A DNA stretch of 64,000 nt, taken from NCBI RefSeq assembly GCF_024753145.1, contig NZ_JANUGU010000007.1:186001-250000 (forward strand), in the 5' to 3' direction. The translations under genes and the position numbers were made by a program. This document shows, piece after piece, positions 37,983 to 47,219 of the stretch. The stretch is from Massilia terrae. Lineage in GTDB: Bacteria > Pseudomonadota > Gammaproteobacteria > Burkholderiales > Burkholderiaceae_D. Numbering within the stretch: position 1 is the stretch's first letter; each line of letters begins with the position of its first letter. The notes beneath the pieces are model-generated. The model worked only from the letters and a program-made list of their open reading frames with translations. It ran no database searches and was not told the origin of the DNA.

Positions 37983-38342
37983 ATGAACGGTCTGGACGAG
38001 GGCCAAGTCGCGCTCCTCAAATCTAAATTGCAACAGCGCCTGGACGAACTGGCCGGTGTGGTGCAGCCGCGCGCCGCAGGCGAGCACGACCTGCCCGTGT
38101 CCGAGGTGGAGACCTCCCCCGCCGACAAGGCCACCGTACGCCTGCTCAACGATCTGGCGCTGGAAGCGGCAGGCCACGCCGCTGCCCAGATGCAGCAACT
38201 GCGCCGCACGCTGGAAAAGTTTGACGACGGCAGCTACGGCCTGTGCGAGGAATGCGGCAACGCCATCGGCTTTTCGCGGCTGCAGGCGCGGCCCGAGGCC
38301 CGCTTGTGCATCAGCTGCCAGACCCGGGCCGAAAAGCGCTAG
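37983..38342 (+). CDS. DksA/TraR family zinc-finger protein
   Basis: 119 aa. Central coiled coil (ALLKSKLQQRLDEL... ) and a C-terminal zinc finger CEECG ... CISC (about 85-110, C4 type). The tip residues after the coil include EVETSPADKATV, roughly where DksA carries its acidic Asp tip. Members bind the secondary channel of RNA polymerase and modulate stringent-response promoters. It is shorter than DksA (about 150 aa), nearer the TraR-like/YbiI class. Monocistronic; phaB is convergent. Confidence 0.85.
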   Translation: MNGLDEGQVALLKSKLQQRLDELAGVVQPRAAGEHDLPVSEVETSPADKATVRLLNDLALEAAGHAAAQMQQLRRTLEKFDDGSYGLCEECGNAIGFSRLQARPEARLCISCQTRAEKR

Positions 38343-38365
38343 CCCTGCCTCCATGGCTGGCCAAG

Positions 38366-39109
38366 CTAGGCCATGTGCTGCCCCCCATTGATCGCGATAT
38401 TCGCCCCGGTGACGAAGCCAGCCTCCGGCGACGCCAGCCAGCCCACCAGCGCGGCGACTTCCTCCGGCTCGCCCAGCCGCCCGACCGGTATTTGCGGCAG
38501 GATCTTGTCGCGCATGATGTCCGACGCTACCTGTTCCGTCATCTTGGTGCGCAGGTAGCCCGGCGACACCGTGTTCACCGTGATGCCGTGGCGCGCCATT
38601 TCCATCGCGAGCGCCTTGGTGAAGCCATGCATGCCAGCCTTGGCCGCGGAGTAATTGCACTGCCCGAAGGCGCCGCGCTGTCCGTTGACCGATGAGATAT
38701 TGATGATGCGGCCGGAGCGCTGCGCCAGCATCGGCTCGATGGCTTGCCGGGTGATGTTGAACACGCTGTCGAGGTCGGTGCGCAGGACAGCTTGCCAGTC
38801 GTCGTGCGTCATCTTGAGCAGGCTGCGGTCGCGCGTGATGCCCGCATTGTTGACCAGCACGTCGAGCCGGCCCATGTCCGCCAGCAGGCGCTGCACCATC
38901 CACTCGCAATCGGCATAGTCGGCCACGTCGACCTTGTAGCCCTTGAAGTGGAAACCGTCGTCGCGCTGTGCGGCCAGCCATGCCTCGGGCGTTTGCTTGG
39001 CCGGTGAAAATGTGACCGCCACGCGGAAGCCGTCCCGCTCCAGGCGGCGGCACAGGGCGCTGCCCAGCCCGCCCATGCCGCCAGTGACCAATGCCACCTG
39101 ATGGTCCAT
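38366..39109 (-). CDS. phaB: Acetoacetyl-CoA reductase
   Basis: 247 aa. Short-chain dehydrogenase reducing acetoacetyl-CoA to (R)-3-hydroxybutyryl-CoA for PHB synthesis. NADPH site VTGGMGGLGSALCR (about 8-21), NNAG (about 87-90), catalytic Ser-Tyr-Lys in ISSVNGQRGAFGQCNYSAAK (Ser about 138-139, Tyr 151, Lys 155). VNGQRGAFGQ is characteristic of PhaB. GGGGGAGATC precedes the ATG at 39109. phaA and phaC are not in the window; the phasin gene at 17.6 kb fits the same pathway. Confidence 0.9.
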   Translation of the reverse strand: MDHQVALVTGGMGGLGSALCRRLERDGFRVAVTFSPAKQTPEAWLAAQRDDGFHFKGYKVDVADYADCEWMVQRLLADMGRLDVLVNNAGITRDRSLLKMTHDDWQAVLRTDLDSVFNITRQAIEPMLAQRSGRIINISSVNGQRGAFGQCNYSAAKAGMHGFTKALAMEMARHGITVNTVSPGYLRTKMTEQVASDIMRDKILPQIPVGRLGEPEEVAALVGWLASPEAGFVTGANIAINGGQHMA

Positions 39110-39223
39110 GATCTCCCCCTTGTCCCCGGTGCGCTGCGCGGATTGCGCAACGTCAAGCGACAAGTCTAGGAGCCGGGCGAATTGAAATGCTGAGCTAGCG
39201 CAAAGGTGCGCGCGGCGACCTGC

Positions 39224-39775
39224 TCAGTTGATCACGTCCGGTATGCTGCATGGATCGAAATCGGCCCAATCGCCATCGACGATATTGCCGCGCGCCCTTT
39301 CGATATGGTGGGCGCCCAGGTCGCGCAGCAAGTTGACGGCCTGCTGCTCGCGGCCGCTGTCGTCGAAGGCCACGGCCACCAGCATGCCCGCCACGCGCGG
39401 GGTCGGCACCGTGGCGCCCTTCTCGAGCTCGTCCGCTTCCTTCATGCGCGAAAAGCTGAACAGGGTGCCCACATAGGCGCCCAGCAGGCCGCCGACGGTG
39501 GGGCCGAGCGGGCCGGTGACGGGCATGGTCGCGGCGCCGGCAATGGCGCCGACGATCGCGCCACCGCCGGCGCCTTCGGCCAGCCCGGTGGGCGTTTCCC
39601 GGGCGCCGGGCGACAGCTGGTGGTCGCCGCCGAGGAAGGTCAGGTCGTGCTGTCCGGGCTGGTTGACGTAGAAACCGCAGACCCGGCTTTCGTCGAAGCC
39701 CGCGTCGACCAGGGCCTGGCGCGCGCGCTCGATATCGTCCTGCAGCTGGAAGTGACCTGCAATGATCGTGGACAT
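39224..39775 (-). CDS. Glycine-zipper stress protein of unknown function
   Basis: 183 aa. An N-terminal segment (MSTIIAGHFQLQDDIERARQ) of the kind found in general-stress proteins that bind small ligands precedes a Gly-rich double helix (GLAEGAGGGAIVGAIAGAA, TVGGLLGAYVGTL) resembling a membrane-inserting glycine zipper, then a second alpha/beta segment (AGMLVAVAFDDSGREQQAVNL). Two similar alpha-beta halves flank the zipper. No clear family. GGGAGGAAGCC precedes the ATG. Confidence 0.75.
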   Translation of the reverse strand: MSTIIAGHFQLQDDIERARQALVDAGFDESRVCGFYVNQPGQHDLTFLGGDHQLSPGARETPTGLAEGAGGGAIVGAIAGAATMPVTGPLGPTVGGLLGAYVGTLFSFSRMKEADELEKGATVPTPRVAGMLVAVAFDDSGREQQAVNLLRDLGAHHIERARGNIVDGDWADFDPCSIPDVIN

Positions 39776-39853
39776 GGCTTCCTCCCGCGTTAGTAGGCTA
39801 GGCCAAGCATACTCCTGGCGTGCAAAACGGGTGTGTACGCGTACGCACGCAGC

Positions 39854-40723
39854 TCACTGCCACTGTCCATAGACCACGCCGCCATGAAAGGGGTCCTCCG
39901 CCAGGGGGCGGGGAAACCAGTCGCGCGGATCCACCCGGTAATAAGCGACGAATTCCTCGAACAGTTCGGGATGGCGTGCCGCAAGGCGGTAGGGCTGTTC
40001 GAAGAAACTTTCGGTGGCGACGGCGAAGAATTCGGCCGGGCTGTTCGCGCCGTAATGGTCCAGCACGCCGTACTGGCCGTGCCAGGCTTCGGCGCGCAGC
40101 TGCTCGAAATGGCGGCCCAGCACCTGCGACCACTTGCGGTAGCGTTCGCGCGCGCCCAGCCAAGGGGCGCCGTTGTTGCTGCCCGACTCGCTGTCGAGCT
40201 GGTGCGCGAACTCGTGCAGGACCACGTTCTGGCCCGGCGCCACCTCGTTGCCGGCGCGCCGCACGTGGTCCCAGGACAGCACCACCCGGCCGTCGCCCCA
40301 GGACTCGCCCAGCAGGTCCTGGCGCTGCTCGGTCACGACCCCGGCCGCGTCCACCTGGCGGCGCGGCACCAGGAAGGCGCCCGGGTACACCAGCACCGTG
40401 TGCAGCTGGCCGTACACCTTGCTCGGGCGGCCCATCAGCAGCAGGCAGGCCTGGGCCGCGATGGTCACCCGCATCTCGTCGGTCAGGTCGAGTCCGTCGC
40501 AGCCGACGAATTTCTTCTGCAGCAAAAACTGCTGGACCAGCCGCCGCAGCTCGGCCCGCTGCGCTTCCGGCATGCCGCGGTACTGGATGACGTTGCGCTC
40601 GATGACCGCCAGGTACGCCGGGTCGAACGGCCGCGCCAGCGCGCGCGCCAGGCGCCAGCGCGGCACCCACCAGGCCAGCGCGGCCACGGCGGTCAGCACG
40701 CAGACGGTGAGCAGCGCCGTCAT
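39854..40723 (-). CDS. MtfA-family zinc-dependent peptidase
   Basis: 289 aa. One N-terminal hydrophobic segment (TALLTVCVLTAVAALAWWVP) is followed by the MtfA domain: FVGCDGLDLTDEMRVTIAAQ, CLLLMGRP, VLSWDHV and the zinc motif VLHEFAHQLDSESG (about 171-184), then ATESFFEQPY. MtfA in E. coli binds the Mlc repressor and controls the glucose phosphotransferase gene. Unlike E. coli MtfA, this one has a membrane anchor. The ATG at 40723 lacks a strong SD. Confidence 0.88.
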   Translation of the reverse strand: MTALLTVCVLTAVAALAWWVPRWRLARALARPFDPAYLAVIERNVIQYRGMPEAQRAELRRLVQQFLLQKKFVGCDGLDLTDEMRVTIAAQACLLLMGRPSKVYGQLHTVLVYPGAFLVPRRQVDAAGVVTEQRQDLLGESWGDGRVVLSWDHVRRAGNEVAPGQNVVLHEFAHQLDSESGSNNGAPWLGARERYRKWSQVLGRHFEQLRAEAWHGQYGVLDHYGANSPAEFFAVATESFFEQPYRLAARHPELFEEFVAYYRVDPRDWFPRPLAEDPFHGGVVYGQWQ

Positions 40724-40847
40724 GGGCGACCGCCGCTGTTGGCAGGCATCATGGTGATTGGCGACATCGGCATTCCTTTCCGGGATCGGCGCGCTGCGCC
40801 ACTGTGCCGGAAGTGGGTACTGTCGACCGTGTTTCAAGCCGCCGGGC

Positions 40848-40876
40848 AAAAAAAACGCCACCCCGCGGGGGTGGCG
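40848..40876 (-). terminator. Rho-independent terminator of the winged-helix gene
   Basis: On the minus strand CGCCACCCC pairs with GGGGTGGCG around a CGC loop, followed by eight T (40855-40848). It lies 55 nt beyond the stop of the 40932-41546 gene. Confidence 0.9.
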
Positions 40877-40931
40877 CTGTGTGGACGGCACGGCCGGCAA
40901 TGCGGGCGGCTCTCTACGCCCGCAGCGAAGC

Positions 40932-41546
40932 TCAGGTGCGCTCTTTGGGGGCCGGCGCCTGGGCCGGGCCGAACAGGGCGGCGACCAGCGGGTCGCGCGA
41001 CACCGGGCTGCGGTTGACGCGGATCGCGTAGTGGGTATCGTCGGCCAGGATGTGGAAGTGGCGGCCGGCGCCGGCCATGCTCTGCTCGCGCAAGCCCGGA
41101 CGCTCCTTGCGCGGCGTGACGCCTTCGCGCTTGGGCTGGCAGATGGCGGCGAGGAAGGCCTTGACGCGGTCCTGGTCCGGGCAGATCTGGTACACGGCCT
41201 TGCCCAGGTAGGTGGCGGTGCCTTCGATGTAGCGCGCCAGTTCGATCACGCCGGCCTCGCGCAGGTCGCGGATGTACTTGCGTGCGCCGCTGGGCGAAAA
41301 TTTCAGGAACCATGCGATCTCGTCCGCCAGCATTTCATGCGTCTGCAATTCCTGGATGAGTTTCTGCATGTTCTCGATCCGACGCTGCGTGGCCGAGGTC
41401 GAACGCACGCGCTCGATGGGCGCCAACGAGATCGGGGCGCGCTCGGTCGGCTGGGGCGGGACGCGTTCGATCAGTGCCGAGTTGCCCGAAGTGTGCACTG
41501 CGCCCATGTCGCCGTGCACCGCATTTTGATGAGTCGTTGCATGCAT
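40932..41546 (-). CDS. Winged helix-turn-helix DNA-binding protein
   Basis: 204 aa. A disordered start (about 1-45, APISLAPIERVRST) is followed by a winged helix (about 52-112: RRIENMQKLIQELQTHEMLA, then ADEIAWFLKFSPSGARKYIR, DLREAGVIELARYI) and an unassigned C-terminal domain. The helix-turn-helix is ELQTHEMLADEIAWFLKFS ... KYIRDLREAGVI, which resembles MarR/ArsR-type. The ATG at 41546 is preceded by TTGGAGCAACCGAC, a good ribosome site. Regulates unknown targets; ends at an efficient terminator. Confidence 0.75.
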   Translation of the reverse strand: MHATTHQNAVHGDMGAVHTSGNSALIERVPPQPTERAPISLAPIERVRSTSATQRRIENMQKLIQELQTHEMLADEIAWFLKFSPSGARKYIRDLREAGVIELARYIEGTATYLGKAVYQICPDQDRVKAFLAAICQPKREGVTPRKERPGLREQSMAGAGRHFHILADDTHYAIRVNRSPVSRDPLVAALFGPAQAPAPKERT

Positions 41547-41803
41547 GTCGGTTGCTCCAATTATTGAGAGAGACTGTGTGGTCCGGGTCGCTGTGTGCCG
41601 TTTGACACCCTGACAACACCAAGGGTTCCGCTTAACTGGACTCAAGATTGCCTGTCCATCCACCTTGGGTCTGTGCGCCAGCCAACATATCGAAAAATTC
41701 CGACAAGAATTTTCGTCAAGGCAGCCTATTGGTAACAAAATGCTGCAGTGCAAGCAAAACTCGGGGAGGCGGGCTAGAATTGCGCATTTGCTCATTTCCA
41801 ACT

Positions 41804-43174
41804 ATGCAAGGTCGACTCGCCCTCCTTCCGCTGCTGATGCTCCCGCTGGCCGCCAGTGCCGGCCCGGCGTCGACCGACGTGCTGGTCGACTTCCTGGCCA
41901 TTCCGGGCAGCGCGGGACTGGGCGCGATCCAGCGCCTCGACCGGCCGCCCTACCGCGATGCCGACACCGCGCAGGACCTGGTGCCGCTCTACATGTACGA
42001 GGGCCAGAATGTCTATCTGCACGGCACCCGGATCGGGCTGAAGACCGACGACAACAAGGCGCACTGGCTCGAACTGTTCCTCGATTACCGCTACGAGGGT
42101 TATCCGACCGAGACCCCGCCGGCGGTGCTGGACGGCATGGCGCGCCGCAGTTCGGCCATGCAGAGCGGAATCGCCTACCGCGGCCGCACCGAGTTCGGCA
42201 ATGTCGATCTGGAGCTGATGCACGACGCCAATAACACCAGCCACGGCAGCGAGTGGCGCCTGGTCTACAGCATCGACATCCATAGCGGCCGCTGGCATTT
42301 CCGCCCGGCCTGGACCTTCGCCCACCGCAGCGCCAGCCTGAACAACTATTACTACGGCGTGCGGCCCGAGGAAGCGATCCCCGGCCGCCCGGCCTACATG
42401 CCCGGCCCCGGCCACGACATGACCGTCGCGCTGTACGGCTATTACGAACTGAGCGAACGCTGGCGCCTGCTGGGCGGGATCGGCGTGACCCACCTGGACA
42501 GCGACGTCCGCAAGAGCCCGCTGGTGGCGGACAAGTCCCAGGTCGGCGCCCTGGTCGGCGCGGCCTACGATTTCGGCAGCCACGCCAACTACGGCGCCCC
42601 GGGCCGCCCCACCTACGTCAAGCTGATCGGCGGGCGCGCCACCGAATGCAATTTCCTGCCGGTGGTGGCGCTGCGCTGCGCCTCCACCCGCACCGGCGAC
42701 GACACCCGCATCTGGGGCGTCGACATCGGCACCCCGCTGGTCGAACGCGTGAATGGCTGGCCGCTCGATTTCACCGCCTACGCCGGCGTGCTGCTGCACG
42801 ACGAGCGCGGCCTGCGCCCGAACGGCGCCCAGCTGGACGTGCAGATCAAGGCGCGCTACTACGGCTTGCCCTGGAGCGACAGCGTGCGCACCCGTCTCAG
42901 CTTCGGCGCCGGCTTCTCGCTGGCCCAGCGCGTGCCGCTGACCGAAGTGCGCGACCAGGCGCGCCGCGGCCGCGCCACCAACCGCCTGCTCAACTATCTG
43001 GATCCCTCGGTCGACGTCTCGGTCGGCGACCTGCTCGGCGTGCGGCGCTGGAAGGACAGCTTCGTCGGCGTCGGGCTGTCGCACCGCTCCGGCATCTTCG
43101 GCTCGTCCCAGCTGCTGGGGAACATCAACGGCGGATCAAACTATTTATACGGTTACCTCGAGACCAAGCTGTAA
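41804..43174 (+). CDS. MipA/OmpV family outer-membrane protein
   Basis: 456 aa, signal peptide (1-18, ending ASAGP). Consists of repeated amphipathic strands (RWRLLGGIGVTHLDSDV, VVGVDIGTPLVERVN-like turns, SFGAGFSLAQRVPL) with the MipA/OmpV sequence order: GLKTDDNKAHWLELFLDYRY, PGPGHDMTVALYGYYEL and a final beta strand ending YLETKL. Probably an outer-membrane barrel; MipA in E. coli links murein hydrolases and is linked to antibiotic sensitivity. The start ATG lacks a clear SD. Confidence 0.85.
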   Translation: MQGRLALLPLLMLPLAASAGPASTDVLVDFLAIPGSAGLGAIQRLDRPPYRDADTAQDLVPLYMYEGQNVYLHGTRIGLKTDDNKAHWLELFLDYRYEGYPTETPPAVLDGMARRSSAMQSGIAYRGRTEFGNVDLELMHDANNTSHGSEWRLVYSIDIHSGRWHFRPAWTFAHRSASLNNYYYGVRPEEAIPGRPAYMPGPGHDMTVALYGYYELSERWRLLGGIGVTHLDSDVRKSPLVADKSQVGALVGAAYDFGSHANYGAPGRPTYVKLIGGRATECNFLPVVALRCASTRTGDDTRIWGVDIGTPLVERVNGWPLDFTAYAGVLLHDERGLRPNGAQLDVQIKARYYGLPWSDSVRTRLSFGAGFSLAQRVPLTEVRDQARRGRATNRLLNYLDPSVDVSVGDLLGVRRWKDSFVGVGLSHRSGIFGSSQLLGNINGGSNYLYGYLETKL

Positions 43175-43318
43175 CAGAAGTGTTGTAAATGCGTCACTCA
43201 GCTGGCCGATGTGTTCGATATCGCACGGACCCATCGGAACTCAGCCACTTAATCTTCATCCAACATCTCTGTCGAGGGCATGCGATGTCAACAACCTTTA
43301 ACCACATGGGAGTCACCT

Positions 43319-44359
43319 GTGAATAATATGAAGAAAATTGCACTGGCAGCGGCGCTGGCCTGCGCGGCCGGCACCGCGCTGGCGCAAGAAATCAACCCGT
43401 CGTGGTACGTCCAGGGCGCCGCCGTCTGGATGGACACCGACAAGTCCTTCGGGGTAGACAAGAATGGCTGGGGCGGCGCCCTGCGCTTCGGCAAGCCGGT
43501 CAACCAGTGGCTGGACGTCCAGATCGGTGCCAGCCATGCGCGCGCCAACACCGACCATAACGGCGACATGTGGCAGACCCTGTACGGCGTGGACGCCCTG
43601 CTGATGCTGTCGCGCGACCGCATCCGTCCCTTCGTCCTGCTGGGCGTCGGCGGCGAGCGCGACCACGTCAGCCGTCCGCTGATCGGCCTGCGCAACGACA
43701 CCTCCTGGTACTACCAGGGCGGCCTCGGCCTGCAGTACTCGATCAACGACCGCTGGTCGGCCCAGGCCGACGCCCGCTGGGTGCGCGGCAATCCGGACAG
43801 CAGCAAGTTCGGCTTCGACAAGAGCCTGACCCGCTACGTCACCTTCGGCCTGAGCTACGCCCTGCAACCGCCGCCGGCCCCGCCGGCACCGCCGGCGCCG
43901 CCGGTGGTCGAACAGCCGGCCCCGACCCCGGCCCCGACCGAAGCCCCGCCGCCGCCGCCGCCGCCGCCGCCGGCCCGTTTCGAGAAGGTGACCCTGGCCG
44001 CCGAATCGCTGTTCGCGTTTGACAGCGCCAAGCTGAGCCAGCCGCAGCCGAAGCTGGACGAAATCGCCAGCACGCTGCAGCAGAACCCGAGCCTGACCGA
44101 CATCACCATCACCGGCTACACCGACCGCATCGGTTCGTCCAAGTACAACCACAAGCTGTCAGAGCGCCGCGCCAACGCCGTGCGCGAGTACCTGATGAGC
44201 AAGGGTGTCGACGGCAGCCGCCTGAAGGCCGTCGGCCGCGGCGAGGAAAACGCGGTCGTGCAGTGCCACCAGAAGAAGCGCTCGGAGCTGATCGCCTGCC
44301 TGGCGCCGAACCGCCGCGTCGAGGTGGAGCAGATCACCATCGAACGCAAGGTGCAGTAA
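43319..44359 (+). CDS. OmpA family outer-membrane protein
   Basis: 346 aa. Signal peptide (to about residue 25, ending TALAQ), an eight-strand barrel-like N-domain (WYVQGAAVWMDTDKSFG, LLGVGGERDHVS, TFGLSYAL), a Pro/Ala linker (QPPPAPPAPPAPPVVEQP) and a C-terminal OmpA peptidoglycan-binding domain (FAFDSAKLSQPQ, ITGYTDRIGSSKYNHKLS, RANAVREYL, NRRVEVE). GTG at 43319 has GGGAG 6 nt upstream; the ATG at 43328 does not. Two Cys (VVQCHQKK, IACLAPNR) may form a disulphide. Confidence 0.9.
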   Translation: MNNMKKIALAAALACAAGTALAQEINPSWYVQGAAVWMDTDKSFGVDKNGWGGALRFGKPVNQWLDVQIGASHARANTDHNGDMWQTLYGVDALLMLSRDRIRPFVLLGVGGERDHVSRPLIGLRNDTSWYYQGGLGLQYSINDRWSAQADARWVRGNPDSSKFGFDKSLTRYVTFGLSYALQPPPAPPAPPAPPVVEQPAPTPAPTEAPPPPPPPPPARFEKVTLAAESLFAFDSAKLSQPQPKLDEIASTLQQNPSLTDITITGYTDRIGSSKYNHKLSERRANAVREYLMSKGVDGSRLKAVGRGEENAVVQCHQKKRSELIACLAPNRRVEVEQITIERKVQ

Positions 44360-44390
44360 GCTCAAGTACGCGCGGCAGCCTGCTGCCGCC

Positions 44391-44421
44391 TCGTCCCGGG
44401 CGCCCTGCGCACCCGGGACGA
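44391..44421. terminator. Hairpin after the OmpA gene
   Basis: TCGTCCCGGG (44391-44400) pairs exactly with CCCGGGACGA (44412-44421), 11-nt loop. No T run follows, so transcription termination is possible but not certain. Confidence 0.4.
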
Positions 44422-44469
44422 CCCACGACACGCGCCGCCACGGCGCGTTGTTTATTTCGGGGAGACGAA

Positions 44470-45420
44470 ATGCATTTGGGCAAGCTACCGTCCGGGGGCG
44501 ACCTGGTCCACGTCCTGCGCTGCTCGGTGTCGGAATGGTCGGAACACCGCTGTTCCAGCAAGGGCGCGGCGCTCGCCTTCTACACCCTGTTTTCGCTGGC
44601 GCCGATCCTGGTGCTGGTCATCGCGGTCGCCGGCCTGTTCTACGGCGCCCAGGCGGCGCAAGGCCAGTTGCTGTCCGAGCTGCGCAGCCTGATGGGCGAG
44701 CAGAGCGCGCAAACCATCCAGGCCATCCTGGCCGCCTCGCGCAACAAGCAGAGCGGCCACCTGGCCACCCTCATCGCGACGGCCCTGCTGGTGGTCGGCG
44801 CCACCACCGTGTTCGCCGAACTGAAGGACAGCCTCGACGACATCTGGGACGTGCCGCCGCCCAAGGATGCCAGCGTCTGGGACACCATCCGCACCCGCGT
44901 CCTGTCCTTCGGCCTGATCCTGGTGCTGGCCTTCCTGCTGATGGTCTCGCTGGTGATCAACGCGGCCCTCAACGTGCTCGAAAACTATTTCGTCGGCATG
45001 TGGCAGACCGCGACCACCGTGTTCTCCTGGGTCGCCGCCGTGCTCAGCTTCCTGGTGATCGCGGTGCTGTTCGGCGTCATCTTCAAGCTGCTGCCGCGCA
45101 TCCGGCTGTCGTGGCGCGACGTCGTCGTCGGCGCCCTCGGCACCGCCGCCCTGTTCGTGCTGGGCAAATTCGCGATCGGCCTGTACATCGGCCACAGCGG
45201 CGTCACCAGCACCTTCGGCGCGGCCGGCTCGCTGATCGCCATGCTGCTGTGGGTGTATTACTCGGCGCAGATCTTCTTTTTGGGAGCGGAGTTCGCGCGC
45301 CAGTACGCGCTCCAGCTGGGCAGCCTGCGCGGCCTGCCCAAGGAACAAACGGGGGCCGACAGCACGGAGAAGCACAAGGCGGTCTCCGAGTCCCGGCCAG
45401 CGCCAGATAGTACTAACTAG
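44470..45420 (+). CDS. YihY/BrkB family inner-membrane protein
   Basis: 316 aa. Six predicted transmembrane helices; family motifs KGAALAFYTLFSLAPILVL (about 30-48), WDVPPPKDASVWDTIRTRV, SWRDVVVGALGTAALFVLGK, and SLIAMLLWVYYSAQIFFLGA near the end. Formerly called RNase BN by error; its role is unknown, possibly transport. GGGAGACGA precedes the ATG at 44470; the frame is open upstream but lies in the ompA 3' end. Confidence 0.9.
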   Translation: MHLGKLPSGGDLVHVLRCSVSEWSEHRCSSKGAALAFYTLFSLAPILVLVIAVAGLFYGAQAAQGQLLSELRSLMGEQSAQTIQAILAASRNKQSGHLATLIATALLVVGATTVFAELKDSLDDIWDVPPPKDASVWDTIRTRVLSFGLILVLAFLLMVSLVINAALNVLENYFVGMWQTATTVFSWVAAVLSFLVIAVLFGVIFKLLPRIRLSWRDVVVGALGTAALFVLGKFAIGLYIGHSGVTSTFGAAGSLIAMLLWVYYSAQIFFLGAEFARQYALQLGSLRGLPKEQTGADSTEKHKAVSESRPAPDSTN

Positions 45421-45539
45421 AACAATTCAGAGAGACCTTGAACAAAAGATGGAACGTCGTGTCCGGCACTGCCGAGCCCGACTTCCCGCGCACGCGGGCC
45501 CCCCCATTTTGCAGCGTTGCCGCGAACCGGAGCATCGGC

Positions 45540-46778
45540 CTACTCCCCCAGCAACTCCGCCAACACCTCCATCCCCTCGACCCGCTCCGCCACCACCTTC
45601 AGCACCACCACCACCGGCACCCCCAGCAGCAATCCCCACATCCCCCACAGCCAGCCCCAGAACAGCAGGCTGACGAACACCGCCGCCGCATTCATCTTCG
45701 CGATCTTGCCCGTCATCCAGGTCGTGACGACCATGCCGACCAGGGTCGCGATCGCCAGCGACGCGCCCGCCACCAGGATGGTCATGCGCAAGGACTCGTA
45801 CTGCAGGAAGGCGGCCAGTCCGGTCGCCGTGGTGATCAGCAAGGGGCCGATGTAAGGCATGATGTGGGCCAGCCCCGCGAACACCGCCCACGCGCCGGCG
45901 TTCTCCAGCCCGATCAGGCGCAGCGCGCCCCACATCAGCAGCGCCAGCAGCGAGTTGGTCACCAACAGCATGAACATATAGTTCTGGATCGACGTGTTGA
46001 TGTCCTCCAGGATGTGCACTGTCACCTTCTTGCGCGACAGCGAAGGTCCGGTCAGCCTGACCAGCTTGCGCTTGAAGGTATCGCCCGCCAGCAGCAGGAA
46101 GAACACCAGGAACACCACCATCGTCGCTTCCGACGCGAAGCCGGCCAGGCTCACGGAACCTGCCAGGATCCAGTCCATCACCCGGAAGCTGGGCGAGCCC
46201 GCCGCCGGCGGCAAGGGCGCTCGCTTCGGCACGGCGCGCTTGTTGTCGGCGCCGGCATTGGACGCGGCCTGCTCGATCTCGGTCGCGGCCGCCTGCACCT
46301 GCTGGATGGTGGTCGGCTGGCCGTCGCTGGTGTCGGTGAGCATGTGCGTGACCTTGTGGGTGATCTTCGGCAGGTCGTCGACGATATTGAAAATCTCGCC
46401 CTGCACCCGCTGCAGCGTGAGCTCCATCCCCACCACGATGGCGGCCGTGACCAGGGTGGCGCCGATCGGACGCATGATCCGGTGGCGCTCCAGCCAGTTG
46501 ACGATGGGGCTGAGCGTATAGGCGATGAAAATGCCGAGCAGCAGCGGCACGAAGAATTTCTGCGCCCACTGCAAGGCGTACACGAAGGCCACGGTGGCGA
46601 CGATGCCGAGCGCGAGGCCGCGCGCGTTGACGTGCACCGGCAGCCGCGCGCTGCCCAGCTGCAGCGCCTCTTCTTCAGGCGGCAGGTCGGCAGCGCCGCT
46701 GTCGGGCGCATCCTGCGAAAGAGGGGGAGCGGCGGCTGGAGCCCCGGCGTCGGCCGGGTCGGGTTTGGCTAGCTGCAT
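45540..46778 (-). CDS. AI-2E family transporter (PerM/TqsA-like)
   Basis: 412 aa. Disordered start (about 1-45, Pro/Ala/Glu-rich), then eight or so transmembrane helices in the AI-2E arrangement: FFVPLLLGIFIAYTLSPIVN (about 69-88), a periplasmic part (about 115-185), and the conserved GLAHIMPYIGPLLITTATG and WGWLWGMWGLLLGVPVVVVL near the end. Members carry ions, autoinducer-2 or substrates still unknown. The substrate cannot be given here. Confidence 0.88.
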   Translation of the reverse strand: MQLAKPDPADAGAPAAAPPLSQDAPDSGAADLPPEEEALQLGSARLPVHVNARGLALGIVATVAFVYALQWAQKFFVPLLLGIFIAYTLSPIVNWLERHRIMRPIGATLVTAAIVVGMELTLQRVQGEIFNIVDDLPKITHKVTHMLTDTSDGQPTTIQQVQAAATEIEQAASNAGADNKRAVPKRAPLPPAAGSPSFRVMDWILAGSVSLAGFASEATMVVFLVFFLLLAGDTFKRKLVRLTGPSLSRKKVTVHILEDINTSIQNYMFMLLVTNSLLALLMWGALRLIGLENAGAWAVFAGLAHIMPYIGPLLITTATGLAAFLQYESLRMTILVAGASLAIATLVGMVVTTWMTGKIAKMNAAAVFVSLLFWGWLWGMWGLLLGVPVVVVLKVVAERVEGMEVLAELLGE

Positions 46779-46820
46779 GAAAAACCTTGCTTGCTCATAC
46801 CGGGCCGCCCCGCGGGACGC

Positions 46821-47135
46821 TTATTTCACCCGGATATCGTTCTTGACCGAGGTGACACCCTTGACGCCGCGCGCAATGCTGGCGGCCTTGCCGGCATCGG
46901 CGGGGTTGGCGACGAAACCGGACAGCTGCACGTCGCCCTTGAAGGTTTCGACGTTGATTTCGGTCGATTTCAGGGTCGGCTCATTGAAGATCGCAGCCTT
47001 GACTTTGGCGGTGATCGCGGCGTCGTCGATGTACTCGCCGGTGCTTTCGCGGGTCGGGGAAGACGAGCAGCCGACCACGGTCAGTGCGAGCGAGGCGGTG
47101 AAAACCGCGGTGGCGATGCGTTGGATCGTTTTCAT
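46821..47135 (-). CDS. BON-domain lipoprotein
   Basis: 104 aa. Lipoprotein signal (ASLALTVVGCSSS, Cys about residue 23) and one BON domain: DDAAITAKVKAAIFNEPTLK, INVETFKGDVQLSGFV, KGVTSVKNDI. BON domains bind phospholipid and keep the envelope intact (OsmY/YraP family). AAGGAGCCATCA before ATG 47135. It is close in role to several other small envelope proteins in 47-58 kb. Confidence 0.9.
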   Translation of the reverse strand: MKTIQRIATAVFTASLALTVVGCSSSPTRESTGEYIDDAAITAKVKAAIFNEPTLKSTEINVETFKGDVQLSGFVANPADAGKAASIARGVKGVTSVKNDIRVK

Positions 47136-47219
47136 TGATGGCTCCTTGTGGTTTGACGACAAAAACACAGCTAATGACGGCCGGGCCCGGGCTGGGCCGC
47201 GGCGGCACTCCTCGACAGC

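Noticed and set aside
39833..39848. Near-palindrome GTGTACGCGTACGCAC after the MtfA gene
   Set aside because: Short, close to chance in this base composition, and has no T run or operator context.
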